From Nonomuraea solani (lineage in GTDB: Bacteria; Actinomycetota; Actinomycetes; Streptosporangiales; Streptosporangiaceae), in contig NZ_FNVT01000003.1 in assembly GCF_900108335.1 (NCBI RefSeq), positions 849,563-913,562 of the forward strand: a stretch of 64,000 bases of DNA. Direction: 5' to 3'. The notes beneath the pieces are model-generated. The model had not been told where the DNA came from, searched no databases, and was given only the letters and a program-made list of their open reading frames with translations. Shown one piece after another: positions 21,000 to 29,873 of this stretch (within the stretch, counting starts at the first letter, position 1; each line of letters opens with the position of its first letter). Position numbers and translations under genes: made by a program.

Positions 21000-21899
21000 A
21001 TGTCAGAGGTTGTGACCGGCGACGCCGTCGTCGTCGAGGTACGGGTCGCGCAGATGCCCTCCCGCGCCTTGGCGATCATCATCGACATGGCCGTGCAACT
21101 CATCGCGCTGATCGCCGCCTACGCGATCTTAGGGTCGTTCGCGCAGTTCTCCGACCCCGCCATGTTCGCGGCCGTCATGATCGTGATGCTGGTGCTGGTG
21201 ATGGTCGGCTATCCCGTGATCTTCGAGTCCCTCAGCAGGGGCCGCAGCCTCGGCAAGCTGGCGCTCGGGCTCCGTGTGGTCAGCGACGACGGCAGCCCTG
21301 AGCGCTTCCGGCAGGCGTTGTTCCGCGGGCTGGCCGGAGTCGTGGAGTTCTGGGTGCTGTCGGGGGCGCCGGCGCTGATCGCGTCGCTGGTCTCGCAGCG
21401 TGGCAAGCGGCTCGGCGACGTCTTCGCGGGCACGATCGTGATCTCCGATCGGGCGCCGCGCGACTCGGGGCAGGCCGTGGTGATGCCGCCGCAGCTCGCG
21501 GGCTGGGCGTCCGCGCTGGAGCTCTCCCAACTGCCCGACGAGGTGGCGCAGGCGGCCAGGCAGTATCTGGCGCGCTGGCACGACCTGTCGCCGCAGGTCC
21601 AGCACGAGATGGGGGTGCGCATCGCGACCCAGATGGCGGCTTTCGTCTCGCCGACGGCGCCCGCCGGGGTGCCGCCGCACGCGTACATGAGCGCCGTCCT
21701 GGCCGAGCGCCGCCGCCGGGAGCAGGTACGGTTCGCGCAACGGATGGGCACCGCACCCCCTCCCCAGACGCCACCGGACCCGCGGCGGGCGGCCTACCCC
21801 CAGCCACCGCCCCCGCCGTCCTACCGGCCCCAGCCTGGGCCCGCTCCCGCGCCGGAGCCGCCGCAGGCGACTCCGGGCGGGTTCGCGCCGCCTCAGTGA
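21000..21899 (+). CDS. RDD-family membrane protein with Pro-rich tail
   Basis: A 299-residue protein. The RDD domain spans about residues 17-150, with the signature SRALAIIIDMAVQ in TM1, then SRGRSLGKLALGLRVV and the GKRLGDVFAGTIVI end. The C-terminal third is cytoplasmic and the last 60 residues are rich in Pro and Ala. RDD proteins are proposed transporters or accessory membrane proteins. It is divergent from the SpoIIM-like gene. Leu44 is encoded by TTA (21129-21131), a rare codon in such high-GC genomes. Confidence 0.88.
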   Translation: MSEVVTGDAVVVEVRVAQMPSRALAIIIDMAVQLIALIAAYAILGSFAQFSDPAMFAAVMIVMLVLVMVGYPVIFESLSRGRSLGKLALGLRVVSDDGSPERFRQALFRGLAGVVEFWVLSGAPALIASLVSQRGKRLGDVFAGTIVISDRAPRDSGQAVVMPPQLAGWASALELSQLPDEVAQAARQYLARWHDLSPQVQHEMGVRIATQMAAFVSPTAPAGVPPHAYMSAVLAERRRREQVRFAQRMGTAPPPQTPPDPRRAAYPQPPPPPSYRPQPGPAPAPEPPQATPGGFAPPQ

Positions 21900-21921
21900 G
21901 CGCGGTCACCGAGCGCGCGAG

Positions 21922-23292
21922 CTAGCGGTGGTACGACTCCTGTGTCTGCACGTTCAACCGGTCGGTACGAACGTGCCTGGCGCTGTCGGTCAGCCGATCA
22001 CTGATCTTGACCACGTCGAGGCCCTCGTGGAAGTCGGCCCCGTAGATGTAGCCGTTGTAGTAATAGGCGGACCAGATCCCCCCGCCATCACCGGCCGCGC
22101 GGGGACCGCGCTCGAAGTAGCCGATCTCCCTCGGGCGGGAGGAGTCGGTGAAGTCCCAGATCGACAGCCCGCCCATGTACCAGGCCTGCACCATGATGTC
22201 GCGGCCCTTGACCGGGATCAGCGAGCCGTTGTGCGCGACACAGTTCTCCGTGTCGGCCTGGAAGCGCGGGATCTTGAAGTAGCTCCTGAACACGAGCTGC
22301 CCGTTCCTGATGTCATAGATCGCGTCCGCGCCGCGGTTCGGGCCGATGGCCTCGTTGCAGGTGGCCGCGCCGCCCCCACCGAGCTCGTCGGTGAAGACGA
22401 CCTTCCTGGCGTTGTTGCTGAACGTGGCCGAGTGCCAGAACGCGAAGTTCAGGTCCGTGGTCCTGGCGGTGACCTTCGGGTTCAGCCGGTCCCTGATGTC
22501 GAACAGCACGCCGTCACCCATGCACGCGCCCGCCGCGATGTCCTTCTCGGCGTAGACCGTGATGTCGTGGCAGCCCGAGGTCGGCACCAGCAGGCCCGGC
22601 TGGGTCTCGTTGCCACCGTCGGGGAACACCACCGGCGTGGCCGCGACCGCGGCCGCCGTCGGGTTGGCGAGCGGCACCTTGATGATCGAGATCTTGTCGT
22701 GCGGTGGCGGGCAGTCGGGGAAGGTGGCGGACGGCGAGTACGAGGAGACGTACAGGTAGACGTTCCTGTGCCGGTCGCGCCCCTTGCCGGGCACCAGCGT
22801 CAGCGTGTGCGAGCCGCAGTTGGTCTCGACGGACTTGATGTACCGAGGGTTCGCCTTGTCGCTGATGTCGAAGATGCGGACGCCCTCCCAGGACTCCTTG
22901 ACCGTGGCCGACTGGCTGACGCTGGCGCAGGAGTCGTTGTTGCGGGAGGAGTCCACGGCGCTGAAGAGCAGGTTGCCGTAGACGCTGACGTCCATCTGCG
23001 CACCCGGGCAGACGACCGAGCTGACGACCTTCGTCTTCCTGGGGTTGCTGATGTCGTAGATCGAGAAGCCGCCGTAGTTGCCGACGTAGGCGTAGTTGCC
23101 CTGGAATGCGAGGTCGGTGTTGATGGTGGCGGCGATCGGGGCGGGTTTCGGGATGTTCGCGACGTGGGTCACGTTCGGGCTGGTGACCACGGTGTCGGGC
23201 GGCGGGATGTCTGCGGCGAGCGCCGGCATACCCGCCAGCGCTAACGCGGCGACTGCCGCCGCCGTGACAAGGGCACGGCGTTTCCTGGACAC
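21922..23292 (-). CDS. Secreted LVIVD-repeat beta-propeller protein (copy 1)
   Basis: A 456-residue exported protein. An Arg-rich signal peptide ends near ALAA (residues 25-27), followed by LVIVD-type repeats such as FSIYDISNP, VRIFDISDKANP, VLFDIRDRLNP and LSIWDFTDSSRP, each starting a propeller blade. Several paired cysteines suggest extracellular disulfides. Family function is unknown. AGGAGG lies 7 nt before GTG 23292. It shares the same architecture and many identical blocks with the next gene, so the two are a tandem duplication. Confidence 0.88.
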   Translation of the reverse strand: MSRKRRALVTAAAVAALALAGMPALAADIPPPDTVVTSPNVTHVANIPKPAPIAATINTDLAFQGNYAYVGNYGGFSIYDISNPRKTKVVSSVVCPGAQMDVSVYGNLLFSAVDSSRNNDSCASVSQSATVKESWEGVRIFDISDKANPRYIKSVETNCGSHTLTLVPGKGRDRHRNVYLYVSSYSPSATFPDCPPPHDKISIIKVPLANPTAAAVAATPVVFPDGGNETQPGLLVPTSGCHDITVYAEKDIAAGACMGDGVLFDIRDRLNPKVTARTTDLNFAFWHSATFSNNARKVVFTDELGGGGAATCNEAIGPNRGADAIYDIRNGQLVFRSYFKIPRFQADTENCVAHNGSLIPVKGRDIMVQAWYMGGLSIWDFTDSSRPREIGYFERGPRAAGDGGGIWSAYYYNGYIYGADFHEGLDVVKISDRLTDSARHVRTDRLNVQTQESYHR

Positions 23293-23455
23293 TCGGGAGC
23301 CTCCTTGATCACGTATGTCCTAGAGAAGACACAAGTGACCAAATCGTGAGCCTTGGCAAGGCAGTCATCCAGGTGTCACTTTGTCAAGAAATATCGTGTT
23401 TTGTCGTCTTGTATTGGATGTACCTCTCGCCTAGCATGTCGCGCCGCATGACAAA

Positions 23456-23483
23456 GCGGCGAGAACCTTCCGGTTCCCGCCGC
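23456..23483 (-). terminator. Terminator of LVIVD copy 2
   Basis: A 12-bp stem with one mismatch (GGCGGGAACC/GGTTCTCGCC core) around GGAA, followed on the minus strand by TTTGT. It lies 17 bp after the stop of the upstream LVIVD gene and separates the two copies into independent units. Confidence 0.75.
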
Positions 23484-23499
23484 CGTCACGCTCCAGAGA

Positions 23500-24903
23500 C
23501 TACGGCCGCGTGCCGCCACTCTCCGGGTACGAGCCCTGCGTCTGCGCGTTCAGGATGTTGGTCCGCACACTGGCGGCCGCGTCCGTCCGCGGGTCGTTGA
23601 GCTTCAGCACGTCCAGGCCCAGGTTGAAGTCCGAGCCGTAGATGTAGCCGTTGTAGTAGTACGCCGACCAGAAGCCTCCGCTGAGCGGCGGCGCCGTGTT
23701 GTCCGGCCCGCGCTCGAAGAAGGCGATCTCCTGCGGGTTGGCCGAGTCGGTGAAGTCCACCACGACGATGCCGCCCTGGTACCAGGCCTGGACCATGATG
23801 TCCTTGCCGGGCACGGGGAGCAGCGAGCCGTTGTGCGCGACACAGTTCTCGGTGTCGGCCTGGTGGCGCGGGATCTTGTAGTAACCCTTGAAGATCAGGT
23901 TCTTCCCGCGGTTGGCGATGTCGTAGTACGCGTTCGCGCCCTTGAGCTGACCGATGGCCGCGTTGCAGGTGGCCCTGCTGCCGCCGCCCAGCTCGTCGGT
24001 GAAGACGACCTTCGTGCCCTCGTTGTTGAAGGTCGCGGAGTGCCAGAAGGCGAAGTTCACGTCGTCGCGCGCGGTGGCGGTGATCTTCGGCTGCTCGGGG
24101 TTGGTGATGTCCATCAGGACGCCCTCACCCATGCAGGCGCCGGCGGCGATGTTCTTCGACGGGTACGCCGTGATGTCGTGGCAGCCGGTCGTGGCCGACG
24201 TGCCCTCGGGGTAGGCGTTGCCGTCACCGGGGTTGCCACCGCCCGGGAACAGGTTCGGAGCCGCGATGACTCCGGCCGCCGTCGGGTTCGCCACCGGGAT
24301 CTTGATGATCGAGATCAGGTCGTGCGGCGGCTGGCAGTCCGGGAAGGTCGCACTCGGCGCGTACGACGAGACGTACACGTAGACGTTCTGACCCGTCTTG
24401 TCGGGGATCAGGGTGTTGGTGTGCGATCCACAGTTGGTCTCGACGGACTTGACGTACTTGGGGTTCGCCTTGTCACTGATGTCGAAGATGCGGATGCCTT
24501 CCCAGGACGCCTTGTTCGTGGCGCTCTGGCTGGTGCTGCTGCACGAGTCGTTGTTCCGGGAGGAGTCAACGGAGCCGATCAGCAGGTTGCCGTACACCGA
24601 CATGTCCATCTGGCCACCGGGACAGACCACGGAGCTGACGAGCGACGTCTGCGCCGGGTTGGCGATGTTGTAGATGGAGAAACCGGAGTAGTTGCCTACA
24701 TAGGCGTAGTCGCCCTGGAAGGCCATGTCCGTGTGGATATCGGCCAGGGCCGTGGGCTTGGGCACATTGGTGACGTGCTCGACGTTCGCACTCTTGACGA
24801 TCTCGCCAGGAGCCGGAATGGCCTGTGCCTGAGCCGGCAGCGAGGAACTCACCATCGCCACCGCTGCCGCCACCAGGATGAGAGCTCTGCGGGGGGTTAA
24901 CAC
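23500..24903 (-). CDS. Secreted LVIVD-repeat beta-propeller protein (copy 2)
   Basis: A 467-residue paralogue of the downstream gene, with a signal peptide ending near AQAQA. Repeats include FSIYNIANP, IRIFDISDKANP, VLMDITNPEQP and IVVVDFTDSANP. Long blocks are identical in both copies (WEGxRIFDISDKANP, KSVETNCGSHT, ADTENCVAHNGSL, FWHSATF). GGAGG lies 9 nt before GTG 24903. The second codon is TTA, so expression may depend on the rare leucyl tRNA (the bldA tRNA in streptomycetes). It is divergent from the DUF305 lipoprotein gene, suggesting a shared extracytoplasmic task. Confidence 0.88.
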   Translation of the reverse strand: MLTPRRALILVAAAVAMVSSSLPAQAQAIPAPGEIVKSANVEHVTNVPKPTALADIHTDMAFQGDYAYVGNYSGFSIYNIANPAQTSLVSSVVCPGGQMDMSVYGNLLIGSVDSSRNNDSCSSTSQSATNKASWEGIRIFDISDKANPKYVKSVETNCGSHTNTLIPDKTGQNVYVYVSSYAPSATFPDCQPPHDLISIIKIPVANPTAAGVIAAPNLFPGGGNPGDGNAYPEGTSATTGCHDITAYPSKNIAAGACMGEGVLMDITNPEQPKITATARDDVNFAFWHSATFNNEGTKVVFTDELGGGSRATCNAAIGQLKGANAYYDIANRGKNLIFKGYYKIPRHQADTENCVAHNGSLLPVPGKDIMVQAWYQGGIVVVDFTDSANPQEIAFFERGPDNTAPPLSGGFWSAYYYNGYIYGSDFNLGLDVLKLNDPRTDAAASVRTNILNAQTQGSYPESGGTRP

Positions 24904-25064
24904 TCGGAAAAACCTCCGATAAAGGGGGCATAAATCTACGCCATCTTCGCCTCAACCGCCCCACCAGGACCAGTGACCAATGTGTCAAATTTTATTCCGA
25001 TTTATCCTCTTTAAATGATCTTTGCGATGATCTAGGGTACGCATTCTTGACCGAAGGAGGCTGG

Positions 25065-25712
25065 GTGCGCTCTGCGCTCATTGTCATCGCGGGCACAGTG
25101 GCCGCCACGGCGCTCGCCGTCGTCACGGGCTGCACGTCCAGCCCGCCGCAGGCGCCACGGGCCGACTCCACCGCACCGGTGATCGCACCCGGGCGGCCGG
25201 GTGAGGTGGCCAAGACGCTGGACCCCAGCGTGGCCGCCACGATCGTGCCCTCCCCGACGGCGAACGCGGCGGACGTCAAATACGTCCAGGACATGATCGT
25301 CCACCACGCGCAGGCGCTCGACATGGCGATCCTCGCCCCGAACAGGGCCGCCTCAGCCCAGCTCAAGACCCTGGCCGACCGCATCAAGGCCGCCCAGGGA
25401 CCGGAGATCCAGTACATGACCACGTGGCTGCGGGAGCAGGACCAGAAGGTCCCCGACCATCACGCCAAGCACGAGGGCATGGCGGGCATGGCGACGCCGC
25501 GGCAGATGGAGGATCTGAAGGCGGCCTCGGGCAAGGCGTTCGACAAGCTGTTCCTGCAGCTCATGATCAACCACCACCTGGGCGCGATCAAGATGTCCGA
25601 GCAGGTGCTGGGCGGCGGCTCCCACATCAAGATCGAGGAGCTGGCCGGCGACGTCAGCGTCACCCAGTCGGCCGAGATCCGCCGCATGCAGGGCATGCTG
25701 AAGGAGCTGTAA
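25065..25712 (+). CDS. DUF305 lipoprotein
   Basis: A 215-residue protein with a lipoprotein signal (lipobox VTG, C23) and a four-helix DUF305 domain carrying the paired motifs HHAQALDMAI and MINHHLGAIKM, plus DHHAKHEGM. The His/Met-rich motifs resemble metal-binding sites, and DUF305 proteins are often linked to copper handling (known association, not shown here). GTG 25065 has GAAGGAGG 4 nt upstream; a TAGGGT -10-like element lies at 25033-25038. Confidence 0.88.
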   Translation: MRSALIVIAGTVAATALAVVTGCTSSPPQAPRADSTAPVIAPGRPGEVAKTLDPSVAATIVPSPTANAADVKYVQDMIVHHAQALDMAILAPNRAASAQLKTLADRIKAAQGPEIQYMTTWLREQDQKVPDHHAKHEGMAGMATPRQMEDLKAASGKAFDKLFLQLMINHHLGAIKMSEQVLGGGSHIKIEELAGDVSVTQSAEIRRMQGMLKEL

Positions 25713-25716
25713 CCCC

Positions 25717-26952
25717 TTAGGAGCCGACCCGCCACGAGTGCAGGTAGTCCTCCTGCTCGGGGGTGAGCCCGTCGATCCCGATGCCGGCCGCGGCCAGCTT
25801 GAGCCTGGCCACCTCGTGGTCGATGTCCTCGGGGACGTCATAGACGCCGGGCCGCAGGTTCGCCCGCTCTCCCGCCAGCCACGCCACCGCCAGGGCCTGC
25901 GCGGAGAACGACATGTCCATGACGGCCGCGGGATGGCCCTCGGCGGCGGTGAGGTTGACCAGGCGCCCCTCGGCGAGCAGCAGCAGCCGCCGGCCGTCGG
26001 GCATGACGTACTCGTCGGTGTTGGGCCGTACGGCCCTGTGCACCTCGTGGGCCAGCTCGTCCAGCGCCCGCACGTCGATCTCGACATCGAAGTGCCCGGC
26101 GTTGGCCAGGATCGCGCCGTCCTTCATGACGGCCAGGTGCTCGGCCCTGATCACGTCGCGGTTACCGGTCACGGTGACGAACAGGTCGCCGGTCAGCGCC
26201 GCCTGCGCCATCGGGCGCACCTCGTAGCCCTGCAGGGTCGCGTCGAGGGCCTTCACCGCGTCGATCTCGGTCACGATCACCCGCGCGCCGAACCCCTTGG
26301 CCCGCTCGGCCACCCCCCGGCCGCAGAACCCGAACCCCGCCACGACCACGGTCCGCCCGGCCAGCATGGTGTTGGTGGCCCGCATGATCCCGTCGAGCGT
26401 GGACTGCCCGGTGCCGTACCGGTTGTCGAACATGCGCTTGGTCCGCGTGTCGTTCACGGCCACGACGGGGAACCGCAGCGCACCTTCCGCGGCCATCTGC
26501 CGCAGCCGGATGATCCCGGTCGTGGTCTCCTCGCACCCGCCGCTGACCCGCTCCAGCAGATCGACCCGCTCGGTGTGCAGGATGTTGACCAGGTCGCACC
26601 CGTCGTCGAGCACGAGATCGGGTTCGAGATCGAGCGCCTGGTGGATGTGCCGGTAGTAGGTCGCCCGGTCCACCCCGGCGCGGGCGTGCACGGCGATCCC
26701 GTAGAGCCGCAGCGCGTCGGCCACGTCGTCCTGCGTGGACAGCGGATTGGACGCGGCCAGCGCGATCTCCGCCCCGCCCGCCTTCAGCGCCCCCATGAGC
26801 ACGGCCGTCTCCGCGGTGACGTGCAGGCAGGCCGCGATCTTCAACCCGTCGAGCGGCCGTTCGAGCGCGAACCGCTCGCCGATCGCGGTCAACACCGGCA
26901 TCGCGCGAGCGGCCCAGGAGATCTGCCGCTCGCCGCTTTCACTGAGATCCAT
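25717..26952 (-). CDS. Short, archaeal/Thermotoga-type adenosylhomocysteinase paralogue
   Basis: A 411-residue SAH hydrolase-fold protein. Conserved: HVTAETAVL, NPLSTQDDVA, CEETTTG, the Lys and Asp of NDTRTKRMFDNRYGTGQS, the NAD-binding GFGFCGRGVA and GHFDVEID. It lacks the roughly 40-residue insertion and the C-terminal YRY of the neighbouring canonical enzyme and ends in SWRVGS, as archaeal forms do. STQDH is changed to STQDD. Archaeal members can prefer S-inosylhomocysteine, so the substrate here is uncertain. A terminator separates it from ahcY. The start has only a weak ribosome-binding site. Confidence 0.85.
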   Translation of the reverse strand: MDLSESGERQISWAARAMPVLTAIGERFALERPLDGLKIAACLHVTAETAVLMGALKAGGAEIALAASNPLSTQDDVADALRLYGIAVHARAGVDRATYYRHIHQALDLEPDLVLDDGCDLVNILHTERVDLLERVSGGCEETTTGIIRLRQMAAEGALRFPVVAVNDTRTKRMFDNRYGTGQSTLDGIMRATNTMLAGRTVVVAGFGFCGRGVAERAKGFGARVIVTEIDAVKALDATLQGYEVRPMAQAALTGDLFVTVTGNRDVIRAEHLAVMKDGAILANAGHFDVEIDVRALDELAHEVHRAVRPNTDEYVMPDGRRLLLLAEGRLVNLTAAEGHPAAVMDMSFSAQALAVAWLAGERANLRPGVYDVPEDIDHEVARLKLAAAGIGIDGLTPEQEDYLHSWRVGS

Positions 26953-26993
26953 GGGGCGCCTTTGGTGCCGGAGGGCGTGGCTTGCCGTAAAGG

Positions 26994-27029
26994 AATGCTC
27001 CGAGAGGCGCGGAGGCCCCTCGGAGCATT
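26994..27029. terminator. Hairpin terminator between ahcY and the short paralogue
   Basis: AATGCTCCGAG at 26994-27004 pairs perfectly with 27019-27029. A T-run follows on the plus strand and CCTTT on the minus strand. It would end the ahcY transcript. Confidence 0.75.
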
Positions 27030-27033
27030 TTTC

Positions 27034-28461
27034 TTAGTACCGGTAGTGCTCGGGCTTGTACGGGCCCTCGACGTGGACGCCGATGTAGGCGGCCTGCTCC
27101 TTGGTCAGCTCGGTGAGCTTCACGCCCAGAGCGTCGAGGTGCAGGCGGGCGACCTTCTCGTCCAGGTGCTTCGGCAGCGTGTAGACCCCGATCGGGTATT
27201 CGGAGGTCTTGGCGAACAGCTCGATCTGCGCGATCACCTGGTTGGTGAACGAGTTGGACATGACGAAGCTGGGGTGGCCGGTCGCGCAGCCCAGGTTCAT
27301 CAGGCGGCCCTCGGCGAGGACGAGGATCGAGTGCCCGTCCTCGAAGACCCACTCGTCGACCTGCGGCTTGATGTTGTTCTTCACGATGCCGGGCTGCTTG
27401 GCCAGGCCGGCCATGTCGATCTCGTTGTCGAAGTGGCCGATGTTGGACACGATCGCCTGGTGCTTCATCCGCGCCATGTGAGCGGCGGTGATGATGTTGA
27501 AGTTGCCCGTGGTGGTGACGAAGATGTCGGCGATGCCGACGACGTCCTCCAGCGTGGTCACCTGGAAGCCGTCCATGGCCGCCTGGAGCGCGCAGATCGG
27601 GTCGATCTCCGTGACGATGACGCGGGCGCCCTGGCCGCGCAGCGCGTCGGCACAGCCCTTGCCGACGTCGCCATAGCCGCAGACCACGGCCACCTTGCCG
27701 CCGATCAGCACGTCGGTGGCGCGGTTGAGGCCGTCGATGACGGAGTGGCGGCAGCCGTACTTGTTGTCGAACTTCGACTTGGTGACCGAGTCGTTGACGT
27801 TGATCGCCGGGAAGAGGAGCTGGCCGTTCTTGTGCATCTCGTAGAGACGGTGCACGCCGGTCGTGGTCTCCTCGGTGACGCCCTTGATGCTCTCAGCGAT
27901 CTTGGTCCACCGCTTGTCGGCGCCGACCGTGCGGGTGAGCAGGTCGATGATGACGTGCCACTCCTCCGGGTCGTCGGCGGTGGCGGCGGGGACGGCCCCG
28001 GCCTTCTCGTATTCGGCGCCCTTGTGGACCAGCAGCGTCGCGTCGCCGCCGTCGTCGAGGATCATGTTGGGGGCCTCACCGTTGGGCCAGGTCAGCGCCT
28101 GCTCGGTGCACCACCAGTATTCCTCCAGGGTCTCGCCCTTCCACGCGAACACCGGAACACCCTGCGGGTTCTCGACGGTGCCGTTGGGGCCGACGACCAC
28201 CGCGGCGGCGGCGTGGTCCTGCGTGGAGAAGATGTTGCAGCTCACCCAGCGGATCTCGGCGCCGAGCGCCACCAGCGTCTCGATGAGGACGGCGGTCTGG
28301 ATGGTCATGTGCAGCGAGCCCATGATCTTCGCGCCGCGGAGGGGCTGGGAGGCCGCGTATTCCTTGCGGATTGCCATGAGGCCGGGCATCTCGTGCTCGG
28401 CGAGCCGGATCTCCTTGCGGCCGAAGTCGGCAAGTGAAAGGTCGGCGACCTTGAAGTCCAT
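27034..28461 (-). CDS. ahcY: S-adenosylhomocysteine hydrolase (canonical)
   Basis: A 475-residue NAD-dependent enzyme that cleaves S-adenosylhomocysteine to adenosine and homocysteine in the methyl cycle. Seen: [13 protein letters not shown] (51-63), STQDHAAAA (79-87), DDGGD (136-140), the bacterial insertion at about 151-193, [26 protein letters not shown] with catalytic Lys and Asp, Rossmann [16 protein letters not shown] and the C-terminal HYRY that reaches the neighbouring subunit's NAD. ATG 28461 has GAGGGGAAA upstream; the longer frame before it is leader. Confidence 0.97.
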   Translation of the reverse strand: MDFKVADLSLADFGRKEIRLAEHEMPGLMAIRKEYAASQPLRGAKIMGSLHMTIQTAVLIETLVALGAEIRWVSCNIFSTQDHAAAAVVVGPNGTVENPQGVPVFAWKGETLEEYWWCTEQALTWPNGEAPNMILDDGGDATLLVHKGAEYEKAGAVPAATADDPEEWHVIIDLLTRTVGADKRWTKIAESIKGVTEETTTGVHRLYEMHKNGQLLFPAINVNDSVTKSKFDNKYGCRHSVIDGLNRATDVLIGGKVAVVCGYGDVGKGCADALRGQGARVIVTEIDPICALQAAMDGFQVTTLEDVVGIADIFVTTTGNFNIITAAHMARMKHQAIVSNIGHFDNEIDMAGLAKQPGIVKNNIKPQVDEWVFEDGHSILVLAEGRLMNLGCATGHPSFVMSNSFTNQVIAQIELFAKTSEYPIGVYTLPKHLDEKVARLHLDALGVKLTELTKEQAAYIGVHVEGPYKPEHYRY

Positions 28462-28563
28462 CGGGTTTCCCCTCGCGTCGGATGGTTGTCCGCCGACGAG
28501 TTTAGGCGCCCCTGAGAGGCGGACGCACCCCGAGGACGCGGAATCTGACGTAAGAATGTAAGA

Positions 28564-28899
28564 ATGCGCATCACGGAAGCGGCCAAGCGGCTCGGCATGT
28601 CCCCACGAATGCTCCGATACCGGGAGGCACTCGGCCTGCTGCCGCCTGTCCGCGAGCAGGGGGCGCACCGGCGCTTCGGCCCCGAGGAGCTGGCCGCGGT
28701 GGGGCAGGGGGTCGAGCTGGAGAAGCGGTTCGACGTCTCACCGGCGGAGCTCGCGTTCGCGCTCCGGGTGCTGAGCGAGCCCGCCGTGGCGGCGGCCGTC
28801 AGAGATCTGGGGGTGCGGATCGGGCGCATCCAGGTGCCGCGCAGGGCCCTCGACTTCGAGAAGGAGAAGGCCCTGCGGCTGCTGCGCGGCTCTCGTTAG
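28564..28899 (+). CDS. Short MerR-family regulator
   Basis: A 111-residue protein with the MerR winged helix ([28 protein letters not shown], then HRRFGPEEL) and a short helical C terminus, without an effector-binding domain or metal-binding cysteines. It is divergent from ahcY by 102 bp, so ahcY and itself are plausible targets. There is no Shine-Dalgarno sequence; TAAGAAT ends 6-7 nt upstream, suggesting a leaderless start. Its stop shares TTAG with the stop of the converging CDF gene. Confidence 0.8.
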   Translation: MRITEAAKRLGMSPRMLRYREALGLLPPVREQGAHRRFGPEELAAVGQGVELEKRFDVSPAELAFALRVLSEPAVAAAVRDLGVRIGRIQVPRRALDFEKEKALRLLRGSR

Positions 28900-29825
28900 G
28901 CGGTGGTGGTCTTGGACGACCGGTCGAGGTCGGGCTCCAGGTAGATCACCCGGGCGATGGGCACGGCCTCGCGGATCCGGCGCTCGGCCTCGTCGATGCC
29001 GCGCGCCACCTCACTCGCCGTGTCGTCGTGGTTGACCGCGATCTTGGCGCCCACCAGCAGCTCCTCCGGGCCGAGGTGCAGCGTGCGCATGTGGATGATC
29101 CGGTCGACCTCGGGCGTGCTCTCCAGCGCCTTGCGGATCCGCTCCTCGTCCTCGGGCGTGGCACCCTCGCCGACCAGCAGCGACTTGGTCTCAAGGGCGA
29201 GCACGATCGCGATGATGGCCAGCAGCACACCGATCATGACGGTGCCGATGCCGTCCCAGCGGCCGTTCCCGGTGATGACCGCCATCGTCACGCCGAACAG
29301 CGCGAAGATCAGGCCGAGCAGCGCGCCCAGGTCTTCCAGCACGATCACGGGCAGCTCGGGTGACTTGGAACGGCGGATGAAGGAGATCCACGACTGGTTG
29401 CCGCGTACCGCGTTGGACTCCTTGATCGCCGTCCTGAACGAGAACGACTCGGCGATGATCGCGAAGATCAGCACGCCGAACGCCCAGATCGGCTGCTCCA
29501 CCGCATGCGGTGCGGTGATCTTGTGAATGCCCTCGTAGAGCGAGAACGCCGCGCCGATCGTGAACAGCACCACGGCCACCACGAACGCGTAGAAATAGCG
29601 CTCACGGCCGTAGCCGAAAGGGTGCTCCTTGGTGCTGGCCCGGGCCGCTCGCTTGCCGCCCACCAGCAGCAGCACCTGGTTGCCCGAGTCGGCGACCGAG
29701 TGAATGCCCTCCGCCAGCATCGAGGACGACCCGGTGAAGACCGCGGCCACGAACTTGGCCACGGCGATGGCCAAGTTCGCGGTCAATGCCGCAACAATCG
29801 CTTTGGTTCCGCCGCTCGCGCTCAC
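28896..29825 (-). CDS. Cation diffusion facilitator (CDF) transporter
   Basis: A 309-residue divalent-metal/proton antiporter with about six transmembrane segments and a cytoplasmic C-terminal domain (residues about 215-305). TM2 has the HxxxD metal site (GIHSVADSGNQ). TM5 has LEDLGALLG in place of the usual HxxxD or DxxxD, as in ZnT9-like members, so metal preference cannot be inferred. GTG 29825 has GGAG upstream. The order SIS gene, CDF gene, ahcY is conserved in actinobacteria. Confidence 0.9.
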   Translation of the reverse strand: MSASGGTKAIVAALTANLAIAVAKFVAAVFTGSSSMLAEGIHSVADSGNQVLLLVGGKRAARASTKEHPFGYGRERYFYAFVVAVVLFTIGAAFSLYEGIHKITAPHAVEQPIWAFGVLIFAIIAESFSFRTAIKESNAVRGNQSWISFIRRSKSPELPVIVLEDLGALLGLIFALFGVTMAVITGNGRWDGIGTVMIGVLLAIIAIVLALETKSLLVGEGATPEDEERIRKALESTPEVDRIIHMRTLHLGPEELLVGAKIAVNHDDTASEVARGIDEAERRIREAVPIARVIYLEPDLDRSSKTTTA

Positions 29826-29873
29826 CGGTCTGCTCCACTCTTAAAGATCTAGTACATACGCCAAAAAGCGATC

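Noticed and set aside
27019..27034. Terminator acting only on a plus-strand gene because of its T-run
   Set aside because: No plus-strand gene ends nearby. The hairpin sits between two minus-strand genes and is best read as an ahcY terminator.
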